NCBI RefSeq assembly: GCF_019793465.1
Contig: NZ_JAILYJ010000005.1
Span: 1-64,000 of the forward strand
DNA: 64,000 bases
Direction: 5' to 3'
Source of the DNA: Rhizobium croatiense
GTDB taxonomy: Bacteria; Pseudomonadota; Alphaproteobacteria; Rhizobiales; Rhizobiaceae
The position numbers were made by a program, and so were the translations under genes. A model generated the notes under the pieces. That model saw only the letters and a list, made by a program, of their open reading frames with translations. It was not told the DNA's origin and ran no database searches. Below, piece after piece: positions 26,548-34,164 of this stretch; within the stretch, counting starts at the first letter, position 1, and each line of letters starts with the position of its first letter.

Positions 26548-28418
26548 TCTGCCGCCTCCGGCATCAGCCCAGCCGCCGACTGCAGCTCGATGCGGAACAC
26601 CGCGCCCCCTTCGGGATGATTGGCGGCGGCCAGGCTGCCGCCGAAATCCTTGACGATGTTGTAGGAGATCGAAAGTCCCAGCCCGAGCCCCTTGCCGACG
26701 CCCTTCGTCGTGAAGAACGGATCGAAGATGCGCTCGGCGATCGCCGCCGGCACACCCGGCCCATGGTCGCGCACCGTCAGCACCACCTTGCCGGCCTCCT
26801 CGAAAGCCGAAACCTCGATGCGCCTGTCATCCAGCCCTTCCACCGCGTCAGCGGCATTGGAGATCACATTCACCAACACCTGCTGCAGACGCACCGATCC
26901 GGCGCGCACGACCGGCGGCCGTGTCCCCAGATCGAGCCGAAGCTCGGCGTCCGCCGCTTTCAGCCGCCATGCGACGATTTCCAGCGTATCACGCATCGCT
27001 TCGTCGAGAGGGACCGGCCCGAGCTTCTCGTTCGGCTTGCGGGCGAAGTTGCGCAGGTGCCTGCTGATCGAGGCCATCCGGTCGATCAGCCCGCCGATGC
27101 GCCTTATATTGTCGCGCGCCTCCTCCATTCGCCCGCGGTCGATCAGCACCGTAGCGCTGTCCGTATAGGTCTTGGCGGCGGCCAGCGGCTGGTTGAACTC
27201 ATGCGAAAGAGCCGCCGACATTTGTCCGAGCCCGGCAAGCTTGCCGGCCTGGATCAGATCGGCCTGGGTCTGACGTAGCTGCTGTTCGGTCAGCCGCCGT
27301 TCCGAGATCTCCTCCTCGATGCGGCTGTTGACGCGGGCAAGATCGGCGGTGCGCTCCTCTACCCGTCGCTCCAGCTCGCCGCGCGCCTCGGCCTGCATCT
27401 GCATGCGCTCGGCAAGGCGCGCCCGCCGCTGGCGAAGCACGGCGACAGCAAGCGCGGCGATGCAGAGGATGAGGAAGACGGCGACCAGTGCGGTGCGCGC
27501 CTGAGCCCGGATGGAGCTCGTTTCCATCAGCACGTTCACCGTCCAGTCCTCGGCCGGCATGTAATGCGACAGCACGAGATATTCGCTCGCACCCCGGTCG
27601 CTTGCCAGCGTCATCAACTCGTGCTGTTCGAAGCGGTGACGCGTCACCGGCAGCGCTGTCAGCCTGGCATTGGCATAACGCCGCGAGGCTTCCGTACGGG
27701 CGATGCGGTCGGCCGTCAGCGGCAGGATCGTCCCGTAGAGCCATTCCGGACTGCCCGACATGAAGATGATACCCTCCGGATCGGAGACGAAAATCTTGTA
27801 CTCCCCGCCGCTCCAGGAGGATTCGATCATGTCGATATCGACCTTGAAGACGATGACGCCGCGAATGTCCGCCTCGACCCTGATCGGCGCCGAGAAATAA
27901 TAGCCGCGTTTCAGCGAGGTGGTGCCGAGCGCATAAAACCGCGCCTGCCGGCCTTCGATCGCCTCTTGGAAATAGGGCCGATAGTTGAAATTCTGCCCGA
28001 CGAAGCTTCCCGGTCCATCATAATTGCTGGCTGCGATCGTCTCCCCGTCCGGCTTCACCACGTAGATGTCGGAGGATTTCAACAGCCCGTTGATCTCTTT
28101 GAGGTAGAGATTGGCAGCATCACGCAGCGCCATGTCGTCAGGCGCGCTGACCAGTTCCTTGATGTCGTCATGATCGGCAATCAGCGCCGGCAGCGCCTCG
28201 TAGCGGTTGAGATGGCCGCTGAGCGCCGAAACCGCGAGACGCAGCGCCGTTCCTGCCTGCGCCGAGGCCTCCTCTATATAGGTGCGAGTCGCAATCGCGC
28301 TTCCATAGGTGAAGAAGGCGAAAATGACGATCGGCACCATCAAAAGCGCCGCTATCGCACGATATCTCGAAGACAGATCCGGCTCCTCCCTTTCTGCCTC
28401 CACTCCCCAGCAAGGCAT
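26544..28418 (-). CDS. Sensor histidine kinase, DctB-like
   Basis: This roughly 624-residue membrane kinase has an N-terminal helix (AIAALLMVPIVIFAFFTYG), a large periplasmic double-Cache sensor region (about 45-300), a second helix (ALVAVFLILCIAALAVAVL) and a linker coiled coil. The kinase core has the phospho-His in AALSHEFNQPLAAAKTY, and HATPase motifs VNVISNAADAV, DHGPGVP and GLGLGLSISYNI. This is the DctB layout for carboxylate sensing. The start is uncertain: the ATG at 28418 is not preceded by a good ribosome-binding site, while GGGAGGAG lies just upstream of an in-frame CTG near residue 15. It is translationally coupled to dctD. Confidence 0.88.
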   Translation of the reverse strand: MPCWGVEAEREEPDLSSRYRAIAALLMVPIVIFAFFTYGSAIATRTYIEEASAQAGTALRLAVSALSGHLNRYEALPALIADHDDIKELVSAPDDMALRDAANLYLKEINGLLKSSDIYVVKPDGETIAASNYDGPGSFVGQNFNYRPYFQEAIEGRQARFYALGTTSLKRGYYFSAPIRVEADIRGVIVFKVDIDMIESSWSGGEYKIFVSDPEGIIFMSGSPEWLYGTILPLTADRIARTEASRRYANARLTALPVTRHRFEQHELMTLASDRGASEYLVLSHYMPAEDWTVNVLMETSSIRAQARTALVAVFLILCIAALAVAVLRQRRARLAERMQMQAEARGELERRVEERTADLARVNSRIEEEISERRLTEQQLRQTQADLIQAGKLAGLGQMSAALSHEFNQPLAAAKTYTDSATVLIDRGRMEEARDNIRRIGGLIDRMASISRHLRNFARKPNEKLGPVPLDEAMRDTLEIVAWRLKAADAELRLDLGTRPPVVRAGSVRLQQVLVNVISNAADAVEGLDDRRIEVSAFEEAGKVVLTVRDHGPGVPAAIAERIFDPFFTTKGVGKGLGLGLSISYNIVKDFGGSLAAANHPEGGAVFRIELQSAAGLMPEAAE

Positions 28419-28529
28419 GCCCGACGGGCTCCAAGTCTAATGATACCGACGGGGATTTCCAAGGGTCTGCCGAAACTTGACACCCCGTCGGCCGAATGTC
28501 CTATTGCGGCAACGCAAGGAGACCCCCTC

Positions 28530-29192
28530 ATGAGCGACGACCAGACGCCCGCCGACAGCAAGCTGACCAGTTCCAAGCGCCGCTGGGCGGCGGAGGGCAA
28601 ATTCCTGACCGGCCGCGTCAGCCGTCCGCAAGCCGAGCGCCTGCCGCCCGGCCAGCACCTCGTCAATAACTGGCCGGTGCTCGATCTCGGCCAGCAGCCG
28701 GTCATCTCCACCGATAGCTGGCGGCTCGAGGTCCGCGGCCTGGTCGAAACGCCGCTCACCCTCAACTGGGCCGCCTTCCAGGAAATCGAGCAGAGTACCA
28801 GGATCAGCGATATCCACTGCGTCACCACTTGGTCGCGTTACGACAACAACTGGAAGGGCGTTTCGACGCGGGATCTGCTCGATCTCGCCGCGCCGAAGCC
28901 GGAAGCGGCCTACGTCCTGCTGACGAGTTATGACGGCTACACCACCAACCTGCCGCTTGCCGATTTCGCCGCCGAGGACGCGATCCTTGCGACCTCATGG
29001 GAGGGCCTGCCGTTGACGCCGGATCATGGCGGCCCGATGCGCCTCGTCGTGCCGCATCTCTACTTCTGGAAAAGCGCCAAATGGCTGCGCCGGGTCGAGC
29101 TGATGCCCGCCGACGAGGCCGGGTTCTGGGAAAAGAACGGCTACCACATTTATGGCGATCCGTGGCGCGAGCAACGCTATTCCGACGACTGA
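28530..29192 (+). CDS. Sulfite-oxidase-fold molybdopterin-dependent oxidoreductase (YedY/MsrP-like)
   Basis: This 220-residue protein has the molybdopterin-binding sulfite oxidase fold: WRLEVRGLVETPLTLNWAAF, then DIHCVTTWSRYDNNWKGV with the conserved Cys97 expected to ligate molybdenum, then DHGGPMRLVVPHLYFWKSAKW. It has no N-terminal twin-arginine signal peptide, unlike E. coli MsrP, so it appears cytoplasmic or rides with a partner. No haem partner gene lies beside it. AAGGAG precedes the ATG at 28530. Its last 16 bases overlap the convergent gene at 29177. The substrate is unknown. Confidence 0.82.
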   Translation: MSDDQTPADSKLTSSKRRWAAEGKFLTGRVSRPQAERLPPGQHLVNNWPVLDLGQQPVISTDSWRLEVRGLVETPLTLNWAAFQEIEQSTRISDIHCVTTWSRYDNNWKGVSTRDLLDLAAPKPEAAYVLLTSYDGYTTNLPLADFAAEDAILATSWEGLPLTPDHGGPMRLVVPHLYFWKSAKWLRRVELMPADEAGFWEKNGYHIYGDPWREQRYSDD

Positions 29193-29806
29193 GCCTTCGG
29201 CCGCAAGACGGCTCTAAGCGCAAGGACAGCAAGACCGAACAGGGCAGCCAGTCCCGACAACGATGCCATACTGGCAGGATGAAGCGGCACCCTGCTCCAA
29301 TTCGGCTTGACGATGTCGGCGGTGTTGAAGGCCTCGCCGCTGAACTGGCAGGTGATGAGCGCAAGCCCGCGCCGCGCCATGTCGATGTCGATGGCTGAGA
29401 TGATTTCACCCGCCGCGGTCGCCTCCCGCGGCATCTCCCGCATCGCCATCAGTACGGCTTTCGTCGCCGCGAGATAGGCATGAGCGCATTCGTTGAAAGG
29501 ACTTTCCTCATCCGTGACGCTGCCCGGCATTCGGCCCCAGACGCAATAGGAATACTGGATTTCGGCGTAGTTCAGGACGCGGCGGAACGGTTCGTTCGTA
29601 TCGACCGCCCGCGACGCCAGCGCGATAATCCCGCTGCGGTAATCGGCAATGACCGCCATCTCGCCGTGGGAAATGGCCGGGATCTCGAGGCCGGCATGAC
29701 TGCCGCCGGCGCTGCGGCTATGAGCAAAGGCGCTTCCGGCAATGAATAGAAGCAAGCATGCGCTGAGACCGAGAAAGGCAAGCCGTCGATAGAGATAGCG
29801 TGCCAT
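29177..29806 (-). CDS. Exported membrane-anchored hypothetical protein (209 aa)
   Basis: I do not recognise this family. From 29806 it has a signal peptide (LAFLGLSACLLLFIAGSAFA), then a mature part with several His, Cys and Glu residues (AHSRSAGGSHAGLEIP, EIQYSYCVWGRMPG, ESPFNECAHAYLAATKAVLM, LALITCQFSGE), and a C-terminal transmembrane helix (SLSGLAALFGLAVLALRAVL). The bulk is thus predicted to be periplasmic, tethered at the C terminus. It lies about 300 bp downstream of cbtBA on the same strand, separated by RIME-like repeats. A link to metal uptake is possible but unproven. Much longer upstream in-frame extension (to 30340) runs through repeats and is rejected. Confidence 0.6.
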   Translation of the reverse strand: MARYLYRRLAFLGLSACLLLFIAGSAFAHSRSAGGSHAGLEIPAISHGEMAVIADYRSGIIALASRAVDTNEPFRRVLNYAEIQYSYCVWGRMPGSVTDEESPFNECAHAYLAATKAVLMAMREMPREATAAGEIISAIDIDMARRGLALITCQFSGEAFNTADIVKPNWSRVPLHPASMASLSGLAALFGLAVLALRAVLRPKAQSSE

Positions 29807-29876
29807 CCCTCCAGCTTGCCTCATTCCTGTCCTCGGACTCCTGACGGACGAGAGAGGAACACGGCGCCGCCACATA

Positions 29877-29960
29877 CCCCTTCTCCCCAGCGGGGGTCCG
29901 AAGGACGGGTCGAGACGCGTGGCTCGACCCCGGCGGATGCCGGCAGGCAGATGAGGGGGT
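29877..29960 (+). repeat. RIME-like element C (degenerate)
   Basis: It begins CCCCTTCTCCCCAGCGGG and ends GGCAGATGAGGGGG, with internal inverted repeats around GGGTCGAGACGCGTGGCTCGACCC. The second CTTCTCCCC palindrome is missing or replaced. It lies upstream of the gene at 29177-29806. Confidence 0.6.
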
Positions 29961-30024
29961 GAGCAGCAAAGCTGCGAATGCACTGAGCACAGGCGAAGGG
30001 CAACATATAGGGCGTGCCGTGTGG

Positions 30025-30073
30025 CCCCCTCATCCGACCCTTCGGGCCACCTTCTCCCCGCTGGGGAGAAGGT
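30025..30073 (+). repeat. RIME-like element D (half element)
   Basis: CCCCCTCATCCGACCCTTCG is followed by CACCTTCTCCCCGCTGGGGAG and AAGG, a perfect palindrome shared with element A. It looks like one half of a full element and lies just downstream of cbtA. Confidence 0.65.
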
Positions 30074-30102
30074 GTAGCAAGCCGCAACCTCGATGCGCCG
30101 GA

Positions 30103-30837
30103 TCACCGGAAGGCGGGCCGCAGCCCGCTCTTGAGGGCAAGCCGTCTTTCCGCCAGCGCTCCGAAAGCAAGGCCGAGCGTTGCCCAGAGAATCGCGTGCA
30201 TGCCGAGTGAGGTCGTGCGGAACCGCCAGAGCACCATCGCCGAGAAGTTCTCCGGCACTTCGTTGATCGGCGGCAGCAGATAAAGCACGACGCCGATAAA
30301 GACGAGATAGGCGAGAGCGGCGACGATCGCGCCGTTCCAAAGCCCGAAACGCTCGGAAAGGCGGCGCGACAGCGCCACGGCGGCAATCAGCGCCCCGACC
30401 GAAACAACGATCATCAGGAAGAACAGCTCGGTCCTGACGCCGATCGTGTCGGGATTGCCGAGCGCCGGCGGATTGGCCGGATATTTGATGCCGGGGACGA
30501 GAACGATGGCCACGAAGGCGGCAATGGCGATGGCGGCCGAGGTGCCACGCGCCGAAAGAGCGCTGAAGCGGCCATGCACGAAAGCAAAAGCGAGGGCAAA
30601 AAGCCCGCCGACGGCAACGCTGTAGGCCATGACGCCGGTGAAGAGGCCGAGACCGGCCTGCGTGGCGCGGCTGACGACTTCAGGTTCGGCCGCTTGCCCG
30701 GCCGCCTGCGCGCTCGCCTCTTCGAAAGCGATCGCCGCATCGACCAGCGGTTCGCCGAAGATATGGGCGAAAGCGAAAACGAGGATACCGGCAATCACGC
30801 CCGCGAACATGCCGCGAAGCAAAAGGTTTCCAACCAT
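30103..30837 (-). CDS. cbtA: Cobalt transporter subunit CbtA
   Basis: This 244-residue inner-membrane protein has about five hydrophobic segments: LLLRGMFAGVIAGILVFAFA at the start, GLFTGVMAYSVAVGGLFALAFAF, IAIAAFVAIVLVPGIKYP, then two more. The sequence VPGIKYPANPPALGNPDTIG is typical of CbtA, the larger partner of CbtB in predicted cobalt uptake for cobalamin synthesis. The start at 30837 was chosen because GGGAGTTCCC and the family's N-terminal membrane segment begin there. It lies 13 bp after cbtB, downstream of a cobalamin riboswitch, so B12 should repress it. Confidence 0.88.
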   Translation of the reverse strand: MVGNLLLRGMFAGVIAGILVFAFAHIFGEPLVDAAIAFEEASAQAAGQAAEPEVVSRATQAGLGLFTGVMAYSVAVGGLFALAFAFVHGRFSALSARGTSAAIAIAAFVAIVLVPGIKYPANPPALGNPDTIGVRTELFFLMIVVSVGALIAAVALSRRLSERFGLWNGAIVAALAYLVFIGVVLYLLPPINEVPENFSAMVLWRFRTTSLGMHAILWATLGLAFGALAERRLALKSGLRPAFR

Positions 30838-30850
30838 GTCGGGAACTCCC

Positions 30851-31060
30851 TTAGTGGCAGGGAAAGCCGAGGAGATGACGGCCGTCGTGCACGAATTCAT
30901 GCACATACATGCCGTTGAACAGCGCCATCGCGCCTTCCTCGGTGCCGACGAAATAGATGGCGATGAGCATCAGTAGGCCGCCGAAGATCGCCCAGGGAAG
31001 AATTTCGCCGACGGGGATCGGCGCCGGTGCCGCGACGGGCGTGAAAGTGGTGTCAGACAT
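30851..31060 (-). CDS. cbtB: Cobalt transporter subunit CbtB
   Basis: This 69-residue protein has one transmembrane helix (ILPWAIFGGLLMLIAIYFVG) and a short C-terminal tail with metal-binding residues (NGMYVHEFVHDGRHLLGFPC ending in His). That His-rich end is the CbtB hallmark and is thought to capture cobalt for CbtA. GGAGGAATAC lies just upstream of the ATG. It is the first gene after the cobalamin riboswitch and is followed 13 bp later by cbtA. Confidence 0.9.
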   Translation of the reverse strand: MSDTTFTPVAAPAPIPVGEILPWAIFGGLLMLIAIYFVGTEEGAMALFNGMYVHEFVHDGRHLLGFPCH

Positions 31061-31084
31061 GTATTCCTCCGGAATGACGCGTTC

Positions 31085-31215
31085 AGTCGAAAGAGTGCTT
31101 GTGCGGCAGGGTCTGACTTCCAGCGCGAAGAGCTTTCGACACGCTGGTCACAGTGGCGCGACCGCGCCGGATTTCCACCGGCTTCCAAACCCGCAACAGC
31201 CCGGTTATAGCTGCA
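31085..31215 (-). ncRNA. Cobalamin (AdoCbl) riboswitch
   Basis: Minus-strand leader of cbtBA. It contains the conserved core GCCGGTGGAAATCC, then GGTCGCGCCACTGTGACC (the B12 box region, plus coordinates about 31143-31167) and, nearer the gene, GGAAGTCAGACCCTGCC. Pairing and order match the Rfam cobalamin riboswitch. It would shut off cobalt import when B12 is plentiful. Boundaries are approximate. Confidence 0.9.
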
Positions 31216-31318
31216 CGCTGAAGAGACTGTCAACGAAACTTCGCAAGCCGGCAAAGCGTCCTTTGGCGCCGGAACAGACGCGCGGCTGCTGCAGTCGTAT
31301 CGAGAGGTCAGAACGATC

Positions 31319-31873
31319 GTGAATACGCGCCTCACCTGGATCTGCCACGGCGCGACGGCGGCGAGCCGCAAGGCCCTTTTCCCGCTCGACGAACCGCTTG
31401 AGGGCAAAGCGGAAGAGGAAGCCCGCAAGATCGCCGCCCTGCCCCGCGCGGATCGTATCGTCACGAGCCCTGCCTTGCGCGCCCGCCAGACCGCCGAGGC
31501 GCTACGCCTCGAAGCCCGGGCAGATCCGGCGCTTCGCGATTGCGACCACGGCCGCTGGGCCGGCAGGCCGATCGCGGCGGTCGAGGCGGAAGAACCGGAA
31601 AGCCTCATGGCCTGGATGACCGAGCCGGCGGCAGCACCGCACGGCGGCGAGAGCCTTGTTGATCTGCGAAAGCGCGTCGCCGACTGGATGGACACCCAAT
31701 CGGCCCTCGGCGGTCACGTCATCGCCGTCAGCCATGCGGCTGTCATCCGGGCGGCGGTCGCGCATGTGCTTCAGGCGCCGCGCTCCTCCTTCTGGCTGAG
31801 CGACGTCGAGCCGCTCGCCATCCTTCGCATGACCGGCAACGGCAGCCGCTGGTCCCTGCGCTTCCAGCATTAG
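31319..31873 (+). CDS. Histidine phosphatase superfamily protein (CobC-like), atypical active site
   Basis: This 184-residue protein of the phosphoglycerate-mutase-like fold shows the conserved SPALRARQTAEAL (Arg54, Arg56), HGGES (108-112) and SHAAVIRA (His139). The signature usually written RHG is CHG here (Cys9-His10-Gly11): the arginine that helps hold the phosphate is replaced by cysteine. It runs divergently from the cbtBA operon across the riboswitch leader, so a role in cobalamin metabolism (alpha-ribazole phosphatase type) is plausible but inferred. The start is GTG at 31319 with GAGAGG upstream. Confidence 0.75.
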   Translation: MNTRLTWICHGATAASRKALFPLDEPLEGKAEEEARKIAALPRADRIVTSPALRARQTAEALRLEARADPALRDCDHGRWAGRPIAAVEAEEPESLMAWMTEPAAAPHGGESLVDLRKRVADWMDTQSALGGHVIAVSHAAVIRAAVAHVLQAPRSSFWLSDVEPLAILRMTGNGSRWSLRFQH

Positions 31874-31972
31874 AGATTCCTCATTTTATCCAGCCTTACA
31901 CAAGCAAATCGCGTCATCCCTGTTGAACCCGGTTTTACGGGGACTACTTCCTTGTCCCAAGGAGATGGAAGA

Positions 31973-32089
31973 ATGACATATGATTGGAGTGGAGAACGGA
32001 CGCGGCGCCTGCGTTTCATGCGCGTCGCCACGTTCACGGTTCTGGCCGGTCTCATCGTCAGCGTTCCGCTGCTGATCGTCACCGCCTGA
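31973..32089 (+). CDS. Small single-pass membrane peptide (38 aa)
   Basis: This frame encodes MTYDWSGERTRRLRF, then a hydrophobic helix (VATFTVLAGLIVSVPLLIV) and ends TA. A strong ribosome-binding site (AAGGAG) lies seven bases before the ATG, and a hairpin terminator follows the stop, so it looks like a genuine stand-alone small gene. I recall similar tiny proteins in rhizobial genomes but know no function. The positive cluster RTRRLR before the helix predicts the N terminus stays in the cytoplasm. Confidence 0.6.
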   Translation: MTYDWSGERTRRLRFMRVATFTVLAGLIVSVPLLIVTA

Positions 32090-32101
32090 AGCACGAGAAA
32101 G

Positions 32102-32128
32102 GGCGAGCATGCGACAGCACGCTCGCCT
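32102..32128 (+). terminator. Terminator after the 38-aa gene
   Basis: GGCGAGCATGC pairs with GCACGCTCGCC over a 4-5 base loop (one A-C mismatch), followed by TTCGTTCTTCTTC. The stem is strong and the U tract is broken. Confidence 0.65.
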
Positions 32129-32357
32129 TCGTTCTTCTTCTTGATCTTTGCAGTGCCAACTACCTGCAGCAATTATTCTCCTTCTGGTCGAAATCAGTGA
32201 AGCAGCTGCGATGCCAATCCTGGTTGCATCGCAAGCGTTATCCGAGCTCCTGACGGCGCAGCAGCGTACTTCCCCCTCTGAAAATTCGCCTTCTGGTTTC
32301 AACGAACATTTCAGACTTTTGTGATATCTCGACGCGGGTGGAGATGGAGAAGGCATA

Positions 32358-33929
32358 ATGCCTGTGTTTTTCCAGAGCAGAGCCGGACGGCAATGCATGT
32401 CGATCGTCGGTTTGGGGATAACCCTCTGGCTCCTCGGGACGCTGCTCCGGTTCGACGACAGCCTCGCTTCATTCATGACCGATTTCGGCGCGTACGGCGC
32501 CGACAAGCTCGTTCTCGGGCTCGGCATCGCCGGCGCCATGAGCTTCATATACTCGGTGCTGCGCATTGCCGATCTGCGCAAGGAAATGGAATTGCGCGTC
32601 GCCGCTCAGGCGAAGGCCGATTGGACGGCAACTCATGATCACCTGACCAAGCTGCCGAACCGCTACGCCTTCGAGCGTAAGGCTCTCGCACGGCCGATCA
32701 AGAACGACGAGGCCGAAATCGAGGAATGGGACGACAACGTCACCATCTTTTCCGTCGATCTCGACGGCTTCAAGAAAGTCAACGATCTCGTCGGCCACAA
32801 GGGCGGTGACGAGTTGTTGATCGAAGTCGCCAGGCGCATCTGCGCGCTCGGCAATGCCGATTGCGTCTACCGCTTCGGCGGCGACGAATTCATCATCGTC
32901 GCCTTTGCCCTGACGGCGCAGCGGGAGGAGCGTTTCGCCAAGCTGCTGATCCAGGCCGTGACCCGGCCGATCCATATCGATGGCTTTGCCGTCGAAGTCG
33001 GCGCCAGCGTCGGCTACGATCGCTGGGCTGAGGGAGCCGAACCGCTGGAAGATGCCGCCCATCGTGCCGACCTCGCCATGTACGAGGCCAAATCACGCGG
33101 CCCCAACCATTTTCTCGTCTTCGAAACCTCGATGCAGGACAAGGTAACCGAGCGCGCCTCCTTGGAAACCAGGCTGCGCGCCGCAATCGCCAATAAGGAC
33201 ATCAAGCCGTTCTATCAGCCGCTGATCGACCTGAAGACCGGCCAGCTCTGCGGTTTCGAAGCGCTCGCGCGCTGGACGGGCGAGGATGGCATCCACATTT
33301 CGCCGCCGGTCTTCATCGACATTGCCGAGGAAACCGGCATGATCACCGCCTTGTTCGAGGATCTCCTCGCCCAGGCCTGCAGCGACGCGCTCACCTGGCC
33401 GGCGCATGTCATGTTGTCCTTCAACGTCTCGCCGGTCCAGATGGAAGACAAGCTCTTGACATCCCGCATCCTCAAGGTGCTGTCGGCAACCCGGCTGCCG
33501 CCGCAACGCCTGGAAGTGGAGATCACCGAGAACGCGCTGATTCAGGATCCCGCTGTCGCCGCCGTCATTCTCGAAGAACTGCATGCTGCCGGCATCCAGA
33601 TCGCCCTCGATGATTTCGGCACAGGCTATTCGAGCCTCGCCCAGCTCGCCCGCTATCGCTTCGACAAGATCAAGATCGACAAAAGCTTCATCGCCACCTA
33701 TCGCGACGACGAACGCCAGGAAAAGATCGTCCGCGCCATGCTTGGCCTCGGCAGAAGCCTCAATATCAAGACGACTGCGGAAGGCGTCGAGGAGCATGGC
33801 CAGCTCGCCTTCCTGCTGCAGCTCGGCTGCGACATTGGCCAGGGCTATCTTTTCGGCAAGGCGATGCCCGCCGCCGAGGCGGGCATCTTCATCAGCGATC
33901 GCAATGCCAGCCTGGCCTCAACGGCCTGA
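32358..33929 (+). CDS. Membrane GGDEF-EAL protein (cyclic-di-GMP turnover)
   Basis: This 523-residue protein has two N-terminal transmembrane helices (SIVGLGITLWLLGTLL and KLVLGLGIAGAMSFIYSVL) and no large sensor domain between them. A GGDEF domain follows with an intact FGGDEF active site (about residues 173-178), then an EAL domain with FEALARW and DDFGTGYSSLAQLARYRFDK plus KIDKSFI. Both catalytic motifs look intact, so it could make and break c-di-GMP; which activity dominates is not predictable. The gene has its own leader. GGAGAAGG precedes the ATG. Confidence 0.92.
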   Translation: MPVFFQSRAGRQCMSIVGLGITLWLLGTLLRFDDSLASFMTDFGAYGADKLVLGLGIAGAMSFIYSVLRIADLRKEMELRVAAQAKADWTATHDHLTKLPNRYAFERKALARPIKNDEAEIEEWDDNVTIFSVDLDGFKKVNDLVGHKGGDELLIEVARRICALGNADCVYRFGGDEFIIVAFALTAQREERFAKLLIQAVTRPIHIDGFAVEVGASVGYDRWAEGAEPLEDAAHRADLAMYEAKSRGPNHFLVFETSMQDKVTERASLETRLRAAIANKDIKPFYQPLIDLKTGQLCGFEALARWTGEDGIHISPPVFIDIAEETGMITALFEDLLAQACSDALTWPAHVMLSFNVSPVQMEDKLLTSRILKVLSATRLPPQRLEVEITENALIQDPAVAAVILEELHAAGIQIALDDFGTGYSSLAQLARYRFDKIKIDKSFIATYRDDERQEKIVRAMLGLGRSLNIKTTAEGVEEHGQLAFLLQLGCDIGQGYLFGKAMPAAEAGIFISDRNASLASTA

Positions 33930-34164
33930 CGCTATGCTTTAAAGACTTAGGCCGCAAACCAGGACGAACCCGAACAGCGGCCAGAAGGCCGAATTCGAGC
34001 CCTGGAGCGGGTGGAAGATGAAGATGCCGCGTCACAATCGCACTCGAAGAAGATGATAGGCTGCACCGGGGCAAAATAACCGACGGACGAATGGATGCCT
34101 TTCCGCCTGCTGCGCCGGCGCTAAGTTCGACCCATCATCACGACCGCATGGAGTCTGCAAAGAC

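Noticed and set aside
29807..30340. N-terminal extension of the 209-residue protein
   Set aside because: It runs through RIME-like repeats and into cbtA; a signal peptide starts at 29806.
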